Assembly (NCBI GenBank): GCA_023417315.1 | Contig: JAEZFW010000060.1 | Coordinates: 1 to 64,000, forward strand | DNA length: 64,000 bases | Direction of reading: 5' to 3' | Source of the DNA: Pseudomonadota bacterium | Lineage (GTDB): Bacteria; Pseudomonadota; Gammaproteobacteria; Steroidobacterales; Steroidobacteraceae | Shown: one piece after another, positions 1 through 7,920 of the stretch | How the letters are laid out: every line of letters begins with the position of its first letter | Position numbering within the stretch: position 1 is the first letter of the stretch | Position numbers and translations under genes: made by a program | Notes under the pieces: model-generated | Databases searched by the model: none | Seen by the model: the letters and a program-made list of their open reading frames with translations, nothing else | What the model was told of the DNA's origin: nothing

Positions 1-21
1 TGCGGCTGCGCGCGCCCGCGC

Positions 22-1143
22 TCAGCCGAAGTTGATCTTTGCTTCCAGATTCGTCCTCGAGTCGGCGTACGCGAGCGCGTCTTCCATCGTGATTCGCCCT
101 GCGCGATAGAGCTCGTAGAGCGCGGTATCGAAGTGCTGCATGCCCTTCTCCGAGCTCGTGCGCAGCGCCTCCTTCGCTCCGATCACATCGCCCTTCTTGA
201 TGAGCTCTTGCACGTGCGGTGTGTTGATCAGGAGCTCCACTGCTGCGACGCGACGTTTGTTCTTGCCGGGCACGAGTCGCTGAGCGATGACCGCGCGCAG
301 GTACTGAGAAATGTCCAAGAAGATCTGCGTATGCTGATCGAGCGGGAACATGTTGATGATGCGATCGAGCGTCTCGGCCGCGTTGTTCGCGTGCAAGGTC
401 GCGAGCACCAAGTGGCCGGTGCCCGCGAGCATGATCGCCGACTCCATCGTCTCGCGGTCGCGGATTTCGCCGATGAGCAGCACGTCCGGCGCGGCGCGCA
501 TCGCGCTGCGCAATGCGCGTGCATACGATTTCGTATCGAGACCCACCTCGCGCTGATTGATGATCGACTTCTTGTTCGAGTGCAGGAACTCGATCGGATC
601 TTCGATCGTGATGATGTGATCCGAAGAGTTCTCGTTGCGATAGTTGATCATCGCAGCGAGCGTCGTCGACTTGCCCGAGCCGGTCGCACCGACCATGAGC
701 AGCAAGCCGCGCTTCAGCATCATGAGCTCTTTCAGGATGTCGGGGAGGCCCAGATCTTCCAAGCGCGGCATATCGGCCGTGATGTAGCGCAGCACCATTG
801 CAGGGTTGCCGCGCTGGTGAAACACGTTGACGCGGAATCGACCGAGGCCCGGCTCGGAAATCGCGAAGTCGATCTCGAGCTCTTCGTTGAAAGCTTCGAT
901 CTGTTCTTGCGTCATGAGTCCGTACGCCGCCTGGCGTACGACTTCCGGCGTCAGCATCTGCTTGTTCACCGGAAAGATCTGGCCCTCGATCTTGATCTTA
1001 ATCGGCGCGTACGAAGTGAAGAACAAGTCCGATGCTCGCTTGTCGACCATCAGCTTGAACAGCGGTTTGGTATTGAGGACGACCTGGCGGTCCTCCCCCG
1101 CCGAATTCACCTCGTTATCGACTGCATCGCCGTCCGCGCCCAT
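22..1143 (-). CDS. PilT/PilU-family pilus retraction ATPase, third paralogue
   Basis: Predicted hexameric ATPase acting on the cytoplasmic face of the type IV pilus machine. The 373-residue product has an intact Walker A GATGSGKST (152-160), Asp box TIEDPIEF (179-186), Walker B LLIGEIRD (222-229) and His box GHLVLATLH (243-251), so it should be catalytically active. It is closer to PilU than to PilT because it lacks the C-terminal AIRNLIRE motif of PilT. It is the last of three tandem paralogues read leftwards (pilT, pilU, this gene) and is separated from pilU by hairpin repeat A. A charged tail of about 20 residues precedes the conserved region. A role distinct from pilU cannot be read from the sequence. 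Confidence 0.9.
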   Translation of the reverse strand: MGADGDAVDNEVNSAGEDRQVVLNTKPLFKLMVDKRASDLFFTSYAPIKIKIEGQIFPVNKQMLTPEVVRQAAYGLMTQEQIEAFNEELEIDFAISEPGLGRFRVNVFHQRGNPAMVLRYITADMPRLEDLGLPDILKELMMLKRGLLLMVGATGSGKSTTLAAMINYRNENSSDHIITIEDPIEFLHSNKKSIINQREVGLDTKSYARALRSAMRAAPDVLLIGEIRDRETMESAIMLAGTGHLVLATLHANNAAETLDRIINMFPLDQHTQIFLDISQYLRAVIAQRLVPGKNKRRVAAVELLINTPHVQELIKKGDVIGAKEALRTSSEKGMQHFDTALYELYRAGRITMEDALAYADSRTNLEAKINFG

Positions 1144-1158
1144 AGCTACCTCAGGGAA

Positions 1159-1271
1159 GCGGTTAGCGGTTAGCGGTTAGCGGTTAGTCCAGAAACGCTT
1201 CGCCATGGCATGACCATCAAGCCGTGCTCGAGCTCTTCTGAACTAACCGCTAAGCGCTAACCGCTAACCCC
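1159..1271. repeat. Hairpin repeat element A (word GCGGTTA)
   Basis: The left arm is four copies of GCGGTTA (1159-1186). The right arm is TAACCGC, TAAGCGC, TAACCGC, TAACCCC (1244-1271), its inverted counterpart. The inner ends continue the stem: GTTAGTCCAGAA on the left against TTCTGAACTAAC on the right. A loop of about 45 nt lies between. The element sits 2 nt beyond the stop codon of pilU and before the third paralogue, so it is transcribed as a large hairpin inside the pil gene cluster. Confidence 0.9.
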
Positions 1272-1273
1272 TT

Positions 1274-2437
1274 CTATCTGCCAATGACTCCTTCCGTCTC
1301 TTCTTCCATGATACGCAGGCTGTTGCCCGCTTCGTCGGAAATCTTCATCTCCCGCTTGCTTTCGAGCTTGATGCGCAGCCGCACCTCGTTCTTCGAGTCC
1401 GCATTACGCAACGCATCCTCGTAAGAAATCATCCCCGATTCGTACAGCTCGAAGAGCGACTGGTCGAAGGTCTTCATGCCGAGCCGGTTCGACTTCGCCA
1501 TGACTTCTTTGATCGCGGCCACTTCGCCCTTGAAGATCAAGTCGGCGATCAGCGGCGAGTTCAGCATGATTTCCATTGCCGCAACGCGACCAACTCCCGT
1601 TTCGCGCGGAATCAGGCGCTGCGAGATCATCGAACGGATATTGAGCGACAGGTCCATGAGGAGCTGCTCGCGCCGCTCTTCCGGGAAGAAGTTGATGATG
1701 CGGTCGAGCGCCTGGTTCGCGCTATTCGCGTGCAGCGTGGCGAGCACGAGGTGTCCTGTTTCGGCGAACTGGATGCCGTACTCCATCGTGTCGCGATCGC
1801 GGATTTCGCCGATCAGGATGACGTCCGGTGCTTGGCGCAGCGTGTTCTTGAGCGCCATGTGCCAACTTTCGGTGTCGACGCCCACTTCGCGATGCGTGAT
1901 CACGCAGCCCTTGTGGTTGTGCACGTACTCGACGGGATCTTCGATCGTGATGATGTGACCCCGCGTCTTCTCGTTGCGATAGTTCAACATCGCGGCAAGG
2001 CTGGTCGATTTACCCGAGCCCGTGCCGCCGACGACGATCACGAGGCCGCGCTTGGTCATGACGACATCTTTGAGAATCGGCGGCAGCTGCATCTCTTCCA
2101 ACGTCGGGATCTTCGCGTTGATCGTACGCACGACGCAGCCGATCAAACCTTGCTGCACGAACGCGCTGACGCGGAAACGACCGATGCCGACCGGCGCGAT
2201 CGCGAAGTTACATTCCTTCGTTGCGTCGAACTCGCGGGTCTGCTTATCGTTCATGATCGAGCGCACGAGCACGGCGCTCTGCTCCGGCGTCAATACCCGC
2301 TCGGATTGCGGACGGATCTCCCCGTCGACCTTGATGGCCGGCGGAAATCCCGAGGTGATGAACAGGTCCGATCCCTTGCGGTCTACGAGCCGCTTCAGGA
2401 GGTCCTGCATCAACTTGATAGCTTGTTCGCGTTCCAC
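1274..2437 (-). CDS. pilU: Type IV pilus accessory retraction ATPase PilU
   Basis: PilU works with PilT to retract type IV pili in twitching motility. The 387-residue product has Walker A GGTGSGKST (137-145), an Asp box in HIITIEDPVEY, Walker B ILIGEIRD and His box GHLVLATLHA. The C-terminal end is extended by a charged tail after the conserved core, as is usual for PilU, and the PilT motif AIRNLIRE is replaced by SPLIADLIFKGE. It follows pilT on the minus strand with 117 nt between them, occupied mostly by hairpin element B. Gene order and sequence make the assignment secure. The start at 2437 begins MEREQAIKLMQ, typical of the family. Confidence 0.93.
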   Translation of the reverse strand: MEREQAIKLMQDLLKRLVDRKGSDLFITSGFPPAIKVDGEIRPQSERVLTPEQSAVLVRSIMNDKQTREFDATKECNFAIAPVGIGRFRVSAFVQQGLIGCVVRTINAKIPTLEEMQLPPILKDVVMTKRGLVIVVGGTGSGKSTSLAAMLNYRNEKTRGHIITIEDPVEYVHNHKGCVITHREVGVDTESWHMALKNTLRQAPDVILIGEIRDRDTMEYGIQFAETGHLVLATLHANSANQALDRIINFFPEERREQLLMDLSLNIRSMISQRLIPRETGVGRVAAMEIMLNSPLIADLIFKGEVAAIKEVMAKSNRLGMKTFDQSLFELYESGMISYEDALRNADSKNEVRLRIKLESKREMKISDEAGNSLRIMEEETEGVIGR

Positions 2438-2458
2438 TTTGCGGCTCCGCCGAGGCTA

Positions 2459-2554
2459 TTGGTCAACTGGCCACTGGGTACTGGCCAGAGAAAGGAAGTG
2501 CGGCGCCGGGCCCTCTGCGGCTATCCGCCATCCGCTATCCGCTATCCGCTTCAC
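2459..2554. repeat. Hairpin repeat element B, chimeric arms (CTGGCCA left, ATCCGCT right)
   Basis: The left arm (2459-2487) is built of CTGGCCAC-type words, while the right arm (2519-2554) is ATCCGCC followed by ATCCGCT twice and a final TATCCGCT. The two arms do not pair with each other over the word arrays. The inner core CCAGAG...CTCTG (2484-2515) is still palindromic. The right edge touches the pilT stop codon (2555-2557). The left words match element G and the right words match half-element L, so this looks like a recombinant of two element types. Confidence 0.82.
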
Positions 2555-3595
2555 TTAGAACGCATCCTTGTTCTGCGCCCTGAAGCGCGCTTCTTCCTTC
2601 GTCACGATGCCTTTCTGCAACAGCTCGGTCAAACATTGATCGAGCGTCTGCATGCCGTCTTTCTGACCCGTCTGGATCGCGGAGTACATCTGGGCGATCT
2701 TGCCTTCTCGGATCAAGTTTCGAATCGCGGGTGTGCCGATCATGATCTCGTGCGCTGCAACGCGACCGCCGCCGATGCGCTTGAGCAGCGTCTGCGAGAT
2801 CGCCGCGCGCAGGGATTCGGACAACATGGTGCGCACCATCTCTTTTTCTGCGGCAGGGAACACATCGACGATACGATCGATCGTCTTCGCCGCCGAGCTC
2901 GTGTGCAATGTGCCGAACACCAAGTGACCGGTTTCGGCAGCGGTAAGCGCCAGGCGAATCGTCTCCAGATCCCGCATTTCGCCGACGAGGACGACGTCGG
3001 GGTCTTCGCGCAGTGCCGAACGCAAGGCCTCGCTGAAGCCGAGCGTATCGCGATGCACTTCGCGTTGGTTCACGAGCGAGCGCTTGCTTTCGTGAACGAA
3101 CTCGATCGGATCTTCGATCGTGATGATGTGATCGGGCTTGTTGTCGTTGACATAGTTGACCATCGCTGCGAGCGTCGTGGACTTGCCTGAGCCTGTCGGG
3201 CCGGTCACGAGCACGAGACCGCGCGGCTGCATCGCGAGGTCCTTGAAGATCTTCGGCGCGTTCAAGTCATCGAGCGACATGATCAACGACGGGATGGTGC
3301 GGAATACCGCGGCTGCGCCACGGCTCTGATTGAAGGCGTTCACGCGAAAGCGCGCGAGCTTCGGGATCTCGAACGAGAAGTCCGTCTCGTAGAACTCTTC
3401 GTACGCCTTACGCTGCTTATCGTTCATGATGTCGTACACCATGCTGTGCACTTCCTTATGGGTCAGTGCAGGCATGTTGACGCGCTTCATGTCGCCGTCC
3501 ACACGAATCATCGGCGGCACACCGGCGGACAAGTGCAAATCGGAGGCGTTATTCTTTACGGCGAACGCAAGTAGCTGCGCGATATCGACAGGCAT
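2555..3595 (-). CDS. pilT: Type IV pilus retraction ATPase PilT
   Basis: PilT is the main motor for pilus retraction. The 346-residue length matches the family. It shows Walker A GPTGSGKST (132-140), Asp box IEDPIEFVH, Walker B VLVGEMRD, His box GHLVFGTLHT and the PilT-specific C-terminal motif AIRNLIREGK that is required for retraction in characterised homologues. It is the first gene of the minus-strand pil cluster and is divergent from yggS, the arrangement found in Pseudomonas and Xanthomonas relatives. A TATACT -10-like hexamer on the minus strand at 3758-3763 could drive the cluster, but no good -35 accompanies it. Confidence 0.96.
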   Translation of the reverse strand: MPVDIAQLLAFAVKNNASDLHLSAGVPPMIRVDGDMKRVNMPALTHKEVHSMVYDIMNDKQRKAYEEFYETDFSFEIPKLARFRVNAFNQSRGAAAVFRTIPSLIMSLDDLNAPKIFKDLAMQPRGLVLVTGPTGSGKSTTLAAMVNYVNDNKPDHIITIEDPIEFVHESKRSLVNQREVHRDTLGFSEALRSALREDPDVVLVGEMRDLETIRLALTAAETGHLVFGTLHTSSAAKTIDRIVDVFPAAEKEMVRTMLSESLRAAISQTLLKRIGGGRVAAHEIMIGTPAIRNLIREGKIAQMYSAIQTGQKDGMQTLDQCLTELLQKGIVTKEEARFRAQNKDAF

Positions 3596-3787
3596 GAATT
3601 CTTCCTCAGGCGCTTCCCCTCAACGTGGGTTGCTTCGCTCCAGATCTAGATCGATGGCACCGCGCTCAAGCGATTCGCATGGCAGCTCGCATGAACACAT
3701 CTCAAGCGAGGCGCAGATCTCGCACGGCGCAGCTCGCGCGCTTGAAAACGCCTGCGAGTATAGCGGAGCGATATCGCGCCAAATATG

Positions 3788-3816
3788 TTAACTAGTCCGC
3801 ACTTTCCGCTTAGATT
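3788..3816 (+). promoter_or_regulatory. Candidate sigma-70 promoter for yggS operon
   Basis: TTAACT (3788-3793), a 17-nt spacer and TAGATT (3811-3816) each match 4 of 6 consensus bases. Predicted start is near 3823, about 67 nt before yggS. The pilT-yggS divergent region (3596-3889) otherwise shows only short palindromic fragments. Confidence 0.4.
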
Positions 3817-3889
3817 ACCGACGGACGCCGGCGCAACCACGGCCGGTCTTGCGCCTTGGTAACGAGCCCGAGCATCTGCCGACATTCGA

Positions 3890-4600
3890 ATGGACCGCGA
3901 TCTTCTTCGAACTCGACTCCAGGAAACCCGGACGCGCATCGCATCCGCGGCAATTCGGTATGGGCGGCCGGCGGATTCCGTGGGCCTGGTTGCGATCAGT
4001 AAGTCACAACCTGCAGAGGCGCTCCGTGCGCTCGCTGAAATGGGACAGCGCGATTTCGGCGAAAACTATCTGCAGGAAGCCATGCCGAAGCTGACCGCGC
4101 TCGCGGATCGAGATTTGATCTGGCATTTCACGGGGCAGCTGCAATCGAACAAGACACGAACCGTCGCCGAGCATTTCGCCTGGGTGCACACGCTCGATCG
4201 AGAACGCATCGCGTTGCGCTTGCACGAGCAGCGCCCGCATCACTCACCCGTTCTCAATGTGTGCATCCAAGTGCGGCTCGTGGACGAGCCAGGCAAAGGC
4301 GGTGTGCCGCCCGAGGAGACATTTGCACTTGCGAGTCGAATCCGCGAGCTGCCGCGCCTCAAGTTGCGAGGGCTGATGTGCATTCCTCCACCGTCGCACA
4401 CGTTCGAGGCTCAGCGAGCTTGGTTCGAGCGCTTAGCCGAGTGCGCACACGAGCTCTCCTCGCGCGGGTTCGATCTCGATACATTATCTATGGGGATGTC
4501 CGATGATCTCGAAGCCGCGATCGCGGCTGGCGCGACCTGGGTACGGATCGGCACCGCGCTCTTCGGCCCGCGGCGCTCATCGGACCCGCTCAACCCATAA
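3890..4600 (+). CDS. yggS: YggS/PLPBP-family pyridoxal phosphate homeostasis protein
   Basis: Cytosolic PLP-binding protein that buffers pyridoxal 5'-phosphate; members have a PLP-bound TIM barrel but no known catalysis. The 236-residue product has the PLP lysine in VAISKSQ (K38), the GENYLQE segment, and the C-terminal phosphate-binding signature SMGMSDD...VRIGTALFG. It leads the plus-strand set yggS-proC-yggT, a conserved gammaproteobacterial arrangement next to pilT. The ATG at 3890 begins MDRDLLRTRL, as in homologues. A pair of ATCCGCY words (half-element L) follows its stop codon. Confidence 0.94.
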   Translation: MDRDLLRTRLQETRTRIASAAIRYGRPADSVGLVAISKSQPAEALRALAEMGQRDFGENYLQEAMPKLTALADRDLIWHFTGQLQSNKTRTVAEHFAWVHTLDRERIALRLHEQRPHHSPVLNVCIQVRLVDEPGKGGVPPEETFALASRIRELPRLKLRGLMCIPPPSHTFEAQRAWFERLAECAHELSSRGFDLDTLSMGMSDDLEAAIAAGATWVRIGTALFGPRRSSDPLNP

Positions 4601-4609
4601 CGATCGACG

Positions 4610-4625
4610 ATCCGCCATCCGCTTC
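4610..4625. repeat. Half-element L (words ATCCGCC, ATCCGCT)
   Basis: Two adjacent 7-bp words, ATCCGCC and ATCCGCT, followed by TC, lie 9 nt after the yggS stop codon and just before proC. They are identical in type to the right arm of element B. No partner arm is present, so this is a remnant or a seed of an element. Confidence 0.6.
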
Positions 4626-4641
4626 TTGTAGACTTCGAGCC

Positions 4642-5463
4642 ATGTCATCCACTATCGCGTTCATCGGCGGCGGGAACATGGCTCGCAGCTTGATCGGCGG
4701 CCTCCTCGCACGTGGGCGCGCCGCGAGCGAGCTCATCGTCTCCGATCCCGTTGCAGCCCAGCTCGATCTCTTGCGCACCAAGTTCGGCGTACGAACAGCG
4801 ACCAGCAACATCGAAGCTGCACGCGAAGCTGACGTCGTCATTCTTGCCGTGAAGCCCCAGGATCTACGCACCGTGCTGTCTGAGATGAAGGACGTTTTGC
4901 AGACCAAGCGGCCGCTCTTGATCTCCATTGCTGCGGGCATTCGGGCGAGTGACATCGAACGATGGGCCAATGGCTTACCCGTGGTGCGCTGCATGCCCAA
5001 TCGACCTGCTCTGCAGGGGTGCGGGATGACAGGTCTGTTCGCCACCAATGCAGTCTCGGCAGCGCATCGTCGCGTTGCCGAAGACATCTTGAGCGCCGTG
5101 GGTGCAACCTTGTGGCTCACAGAGGAAGAGCACATGGATGCCGTCACAGCGTTGTCGGGAAGCGGACCTGCCTATTTCTTCTTACTCATCGAGATGATGG
5201 AAGATGCGGGCCTCGCTCTAGGTCTGCCGCGCGAGATCAGCCGCAAGCTCGCCGTCGAGACCGCTTATGGTTCCGGGTGTATGGCGCATGAGGCATCGGA
5301 GTCGCCTGCAACGCTCAGGGAGCAGGTGACATCCAAAGGCGGAACGACCGAAGCGGCTCTCAGGCATCTCGAGAGTCACGACGTTCGCTCGCTTTATGCC
5401 GATGCGATTGCCGCGGCCGCGCATCGCTCTGCCGAGCTGGCCCGCGAGTTGGGAAAGAACTGA
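4642..5463 (+). CDS. proC: Pyrroline-5-carboxylate reductase
   Basis: Reduces L-pyrroline-5-carboxylate to L-proline with NAD(P)H, the last step of proline synthesis. The 273-residue product begins with a Rossmann loop GGGNMARS (9-16) and carries the P5CR signature around TALSGSGPAYFF and the C-terminal segment EQVTSKGGTTEAAL. The start at 4642 is 41 nt after yggS. In this genome the enzyme could also take P5C made by ornithine aminotransferase (8700-9935), linking proline synthesis to arginine breakdown; that link is inference. Confidence 0.97.
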   Translation: MSSTIAFIGGGNMARSLIGGLLARGRAASELIVSDPVAAQLDLLRTKFGVRTATSNIEAAREADVVILAVKPQDLRTVLSEMKDVLQTKRPLLISIAAGIRASDIERWANGLPVVRCMPNRPALQGCGMTGLFATNAVSAAHRRVAEDILSAVGATLWLTEEEHMDAVTALSGSGPAYFFLLIEMMEDAGLALGLPREISRKLAVETAYGSGCMAHEASESPATLREQVTSKGGTTEAALRHLESHDVRSLYADAIAAAAHRSAELARELGKN

Positions 5464-5530
5464 AATCCGCACACGAAAATCGCATCGCGCGCTCTCCTGC
5501 AGCCAATCATCAACTGTCGACCATCGAACC

Positions 5531-6064
5531 ATGGATGCATTGATCTTTATCGTTCGAACGCTGCTACAAGTTCTGCTGGTCACGGTGTTTCTGCTGCGCG
5601 TTCTGCTCCCTCTCGTGCGCGCCGATTCACGCAATCAGCTCTCTCAGGCTGTCATCCGGCTGACGAATCCGCTCGTGCTCCCCTTGCGACGCATCCTTCC
5701 TCCGATCGGCAAGATCGACACAGCATCGATCGTCGCCCTTCTCATCGTCCAATTCGCGGCAACGGCGGTGTTATGGCTACTTGGCGCCTACCCGTTCGTA
5801 TTCACTTTGGGTCAGTTCATCCAAGTGGCCCTGTTCACTTTGCTCCTGACGATCCTGCAGTTCTATACATTCGCGATCCTCTTATATGTGTTGCTGAGTT
5901 GGATTGCGCCCGGCACGTACAGCCCTGCTGCGATGGTGCTCGCCAGCTTGTGCGAACCGATTCTGCGTCCGGTGCGCCGAGTGATCCCTCCGATTGCAGG
6001 GATTGATCTTTCTGCACTCTTTGTGATCATCGGTCTGCAGGCGCTCTATATTCTCGTCACTTGA
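5531..6064 (+). CDS. yggT: YggT-family integral membrane protein
   Basis: Inner-membrane protein of about 177 residues with two YggT modules, each of paired hydrophobic segments (around 1-25, 60-85, 95-120 and 155-177). The repeated motif NPLVLPLRRILPPIG and EPILRPVRRVIPPIAG marks the two halves. Function is not firmly established; the family has been linked to osmotic shock tolerance and cell-envelope maintenance. An in-frame start upstream at 5396 would overlap proC, so I prefer the ATG at 5531, which begins MDALIFIVRTLLQ, the family consensus. It follows proC by 67 nt. Confidence 0.9.
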   Translation: MDALIFIVRTLLQVLLVTVFLLRVLLPLVRADSRNQLSQAVIRLTNPLVLPLRRILPPIGKIDTASIVALLIVQFAATAVLWLLGAYPFVFTLGQFIQVALFTLLLTILQFYTFAILLYVLLSWIAPGTYSPAAMVLASLCEPILRPVRRVIPPIAGIDLSALFVIIGLQALYILVT

Positions 6065-6167
6065 GCCCTTGCACCGAGGCATGCCGGAGGTGGGGGAACC
6101 TACTGACGGCAGGCGCTTGGCCGGTTCGTCTATAGTTCCGCGACGTTTGCCGAAGGAGACTTCTCTC

Positions 6168-6665
6168 ATGAAAAGAACAACATTCGGATGGTTCTTCGCG
6201 GTTTGCGCGATCGTCTCGTTCGGCGGTTGCGGGAACGCGGGTCAAGAACAGCAGCGGCAAGTCGCAGCTGCAGTGCCGCTCGATCAGACCTTCAAGCAGG
6301 AAGGCGATTACGATGTGCACTTCAATGCGCTGCGCACCGACCAACTGACGCCCGAAGTCGCTCGCGCCTACGGGATTCAGCGGGCCACCAATCGGGTCAT
6401 GCTCAACGTCACGGTCCTGAAGAAGGAAGCGCAGAACGCCGCGCGCAAACCTGTCGAAGCGAGCGTCGAGGTCGATGCGTATAACCTCAACGGACAGCTC
6501 AAGAATCTCGAGATGCGCCGCGTTTCGGAAGGTGAAGCGATTTACTACATCGGTGAGGTATCGATCAGCGGCAACGAGATTCTCGTCTTCGACATCAGTG
6601 TCACTCCATCGGGCGAGACAACCCCGATCCAAGTGAAGTTGAAACGAGAGTTTTTCGCGAACTGA
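6168..6665 (+). CDS. DUF4426-family lipoprotein
   Basis: Predicted lipoprotein of 165 residues. The start at 6168 (MKRTTFGWFF) has an AAGGAG ribosome-binding site about 11 nt upstream and gives a signal peptide ending in the lipobox FGGC near residue 21; the longer in-frame start is discarded because it lacks this. The mature part (GDYDVHFNALRTDQLTPEVARAY is shown here only as the segments GDYDVHFNA and TPEVARAYGI) matches the DUF4426 family, which commonly sits downstream of proC-yggT in gammaproteobacteria. The function is unknown. The absence of an Asp after the lipobox Cys would favour outer-membrane sorting. Confidence 0.82.
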   Translation: MKRTTFGWFFAVCAIVSFGGCGNAGQEQQRQVAAAVPLDQTFKQEGDYDVHFNALRTDQLTPEVARAYGIQRATNRVMLNVTVLKKEAQNAARKPVEASVEVDAYNLNGQLKNLEMRRVSEGEAIYYIGEVSISGNEILVFDISVTPSGETTPIQVKLKREFFAN

Positions 6666-6856
6666 TTGGGTGAAAGTCGCAAGCCGCCGACTTCTCCACC
6701 TCGATGCGCGCTCTGAGCCTTAAAAAATAGGCAGAAAAACGCTTGCGCTGCTTATTTCGCGGCAAATCTTATGCTATTTTCCCGCGCGCATTGAATTCGT
6801 ACGCGACGCTCGGCACTTAACGAGCGCGATTCGTCACTCACACAGGAGATCACAAA

Positions 6857-7168
6857 ATGGCAAAGAAGAACGCAGCGCCGACTAAGTCGGAGATCCTTGC
6901 TCAGATTTCGAAAGACACGGGCCTTGCCAAGAAGCAGGTTTCCGATGTGTTCGAGTCGCTCGGTGGCGTGGTCAAGAAGAGCCTCAAGAGCTCGGGCCTG
7001 TTCACCCTCCCCGGCCTGCTCAAGATGAAGGTCGTGAAGAAGCCCGCGACGAAGGCCCGCGAAGGTGTCAATCCCTTCACCGGCGAGAAGATGATGTTCA
7101 AGGCGAAGCCCGCCAGCAAGAAAGTGCGCATCGCCGCACTGAAGAACCTCAAGGAAATGGTCAACTAG
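6857..7168 (+). CDS. HU-family histone-like DNA-binding protein
   Basis: Small basic nucleoid protein of 103 residues that bends DNA as a dimer. It shows the HU/IHF fold pattern: two N-terminal helices (TKSEILAQISKDTGLAKKQV), then the beta-arm region with NPFTGEKMMFKAKPASKKVRI. The N-terminal MAKKNAAPTK and the Lys-rich arm make it more basic than E. coli HU. An AGGAG ribosome-binding site lies just upstream of 6857. It is monocistronic: an AT-rich promoter region (about 6720-6780) precedes it and two back-to-back hairpins follow the stop codon. Confidence 0.92.
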   Translation: MAKKNAAPTKSEILAQISKDTGLAKKQVSDVFESLGGVVKKSLKSSGLFTLPGLLKMKVVKKPATKAREGVNPFTGEKMMFKAKPASKKVRIAALKNLKEMVN

Positions 7169-7212
7169 GCAAAGACCGGAGGTCTTTGCCGTATCCCGTT
7201 GCAGAACGGGAT
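7169..7212 (+). terminator. Tandem hairpins downstream of the HU gene
   Basis: Hairpin 1: GCAAAGACC (7169-7177), loop GGA, GGTCTTTGC (7181-7189), starting directly after the stop codon. Hairpin 2: ATCCCGTT (7193-7200), loop GCAG, AACGGGAT (7205-7212). Both are perfect. Neither has a T-tract, so they may protect the mRNA 3' end or assist Rho-dependent ends rather than act as a classical terminator. Confidence 0.65.
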
Positions 7213-7345
7213 CCGGTCGCCTCTCGGGGCGCGATTTCGCACATCGCGCTCCGGACCTAGGAAATAGCGGGTCCGGTGAGTTCTTCGCCGGATCGCGCAG
7301 CAGCGGTACAAAGGACGTCCGCAACTCTTACGTGCAAGCTGCGCG

Positions 7346-7795
7346 TCAATCTCCGACGACCACTTTCAACTTCATACGCACACGGTCTCGATCCGAGATA
7401 TGGAGCAGGCCGGCAATGCGCTGGATCAGATGCTCCTCGTGCTTGTCGATGCGCCCGTCAGCATGACTCACGCGCCAGAGCATCTCGACGATCGCAAGTT
7501 TGTCCTCTTCCGGGAGCTCGCGATTGAGCCGATGCGTGAACTCGTGTAGCGACACTGCCGTATCGGCACGACGTTGAGCATCCTGGATCAGCTTGTCCAG
7601 CGCGTCGTCTGTCAGCCCGAAGCGGCGTTCGAGCAAATGACGAATCGCTTCCACCTCATGAGCGGACTCGGAAAAATCGGATCGCGCGAGCTCGAGGAGC
7701 AATGCGGCCGTCGCGAGCTCCAGCGGTTCCTTCGTCTCGAGCACGCCGCTCACAGGCGGATCCGAGCCGAAGAGTTTCTTGAGCGAAGTAATCAT
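7346..7795 (-). CDS. TerB-like (tellurite resistance/DjlA-type) protein
   Basis: A 149-residue, probably cytosolic, all-helical protein. The segment EEDKLAIVEMLWRVSHADG and the acidic motif ADGRIDKHEEHLI match the TerB fold, whose conserved Asp and Glu residues may bind metal. TerB-like domains occur in tellurite-resistance operons and in DjlA, but no other ter genes are here, so a tellurite role cannot be claimed. It lies after hairpin element C on the minus strand. The start at 7795 (MITSLKKLFG) is typical of the family. Confidence 0.8.
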   Translation of the reverse strand: MITSLKKLFGSDPPVSGVLETKEPLELATAALLLELARSDFSESAHEVEAIRHLLERRFGLTDDALDKLIQDAQRRADTAVSLHEFTHRLNRELPEEDKLAIVEMLWRVSHADGRIDKHEEHLIQRIAGLLHISDRDRVRMKLKVVVGD

Positions 7796-7807
7796 GGGCT
7801 ATCGCTG

Positions 7808-7920
7808 GTGACGAAGTGACGGAGTGACGAAGTCAGAATAACGCAAAGCCTACGCTCCATGCTCCCCCTCTGACTTCGTCACCTCGTCACCTCGTCACTT
7901 CTCACTTCTCACTTCGTCAC
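7808..7920. repeat. Hairpin repeat element C (word GTGACGAA)
   Basis: Left arm: GTGACGAA, GTGACGGA, GTGACGAA (7808-7831), then core GTCAGAA. Right arm: core TCTGAC (7869-7874), then TTCGTCAC, CTCGTCAC twice, TTCTCAC twice, TTCGTCAC (7875-7920). The loop is about 30 nt. The stop codon of the hydrolase gene (7895-7897) lies inside the right arm. The word is shared with element I. Confidence 0.9.

Noticed and set aside
133..1173. Long open frame on the plus strand opposite the third PilU-type gene
   Set aside because: It is the complement of a conserved ATPase with all motifs; the plus-strand product is Arg/His-rich and shows no fold.
1159..1271. Word arrays considered as a CRISPR array or telomere-like repeat
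   Set aside because: Words are 7 bp without spacers, the arms are inverted, and no cas gene is present; GGTTAG resemblance to telomere repeats is coincidental in a chromosome interior.
1730..3190. 486-codon open frame on the plus strand across pilU and pilT
   Set aside because: Antisense shadow produced by high-GC codon use; it crosses two real genes and an intergenic repeat.
6743..6775. TTGCGC...TATGCT considered as the HU promoter
   Set aside because: The spacing is 21 bp and the hexamers are poor; the region is AT-rich and probably contains the promoter but I cannot place it.
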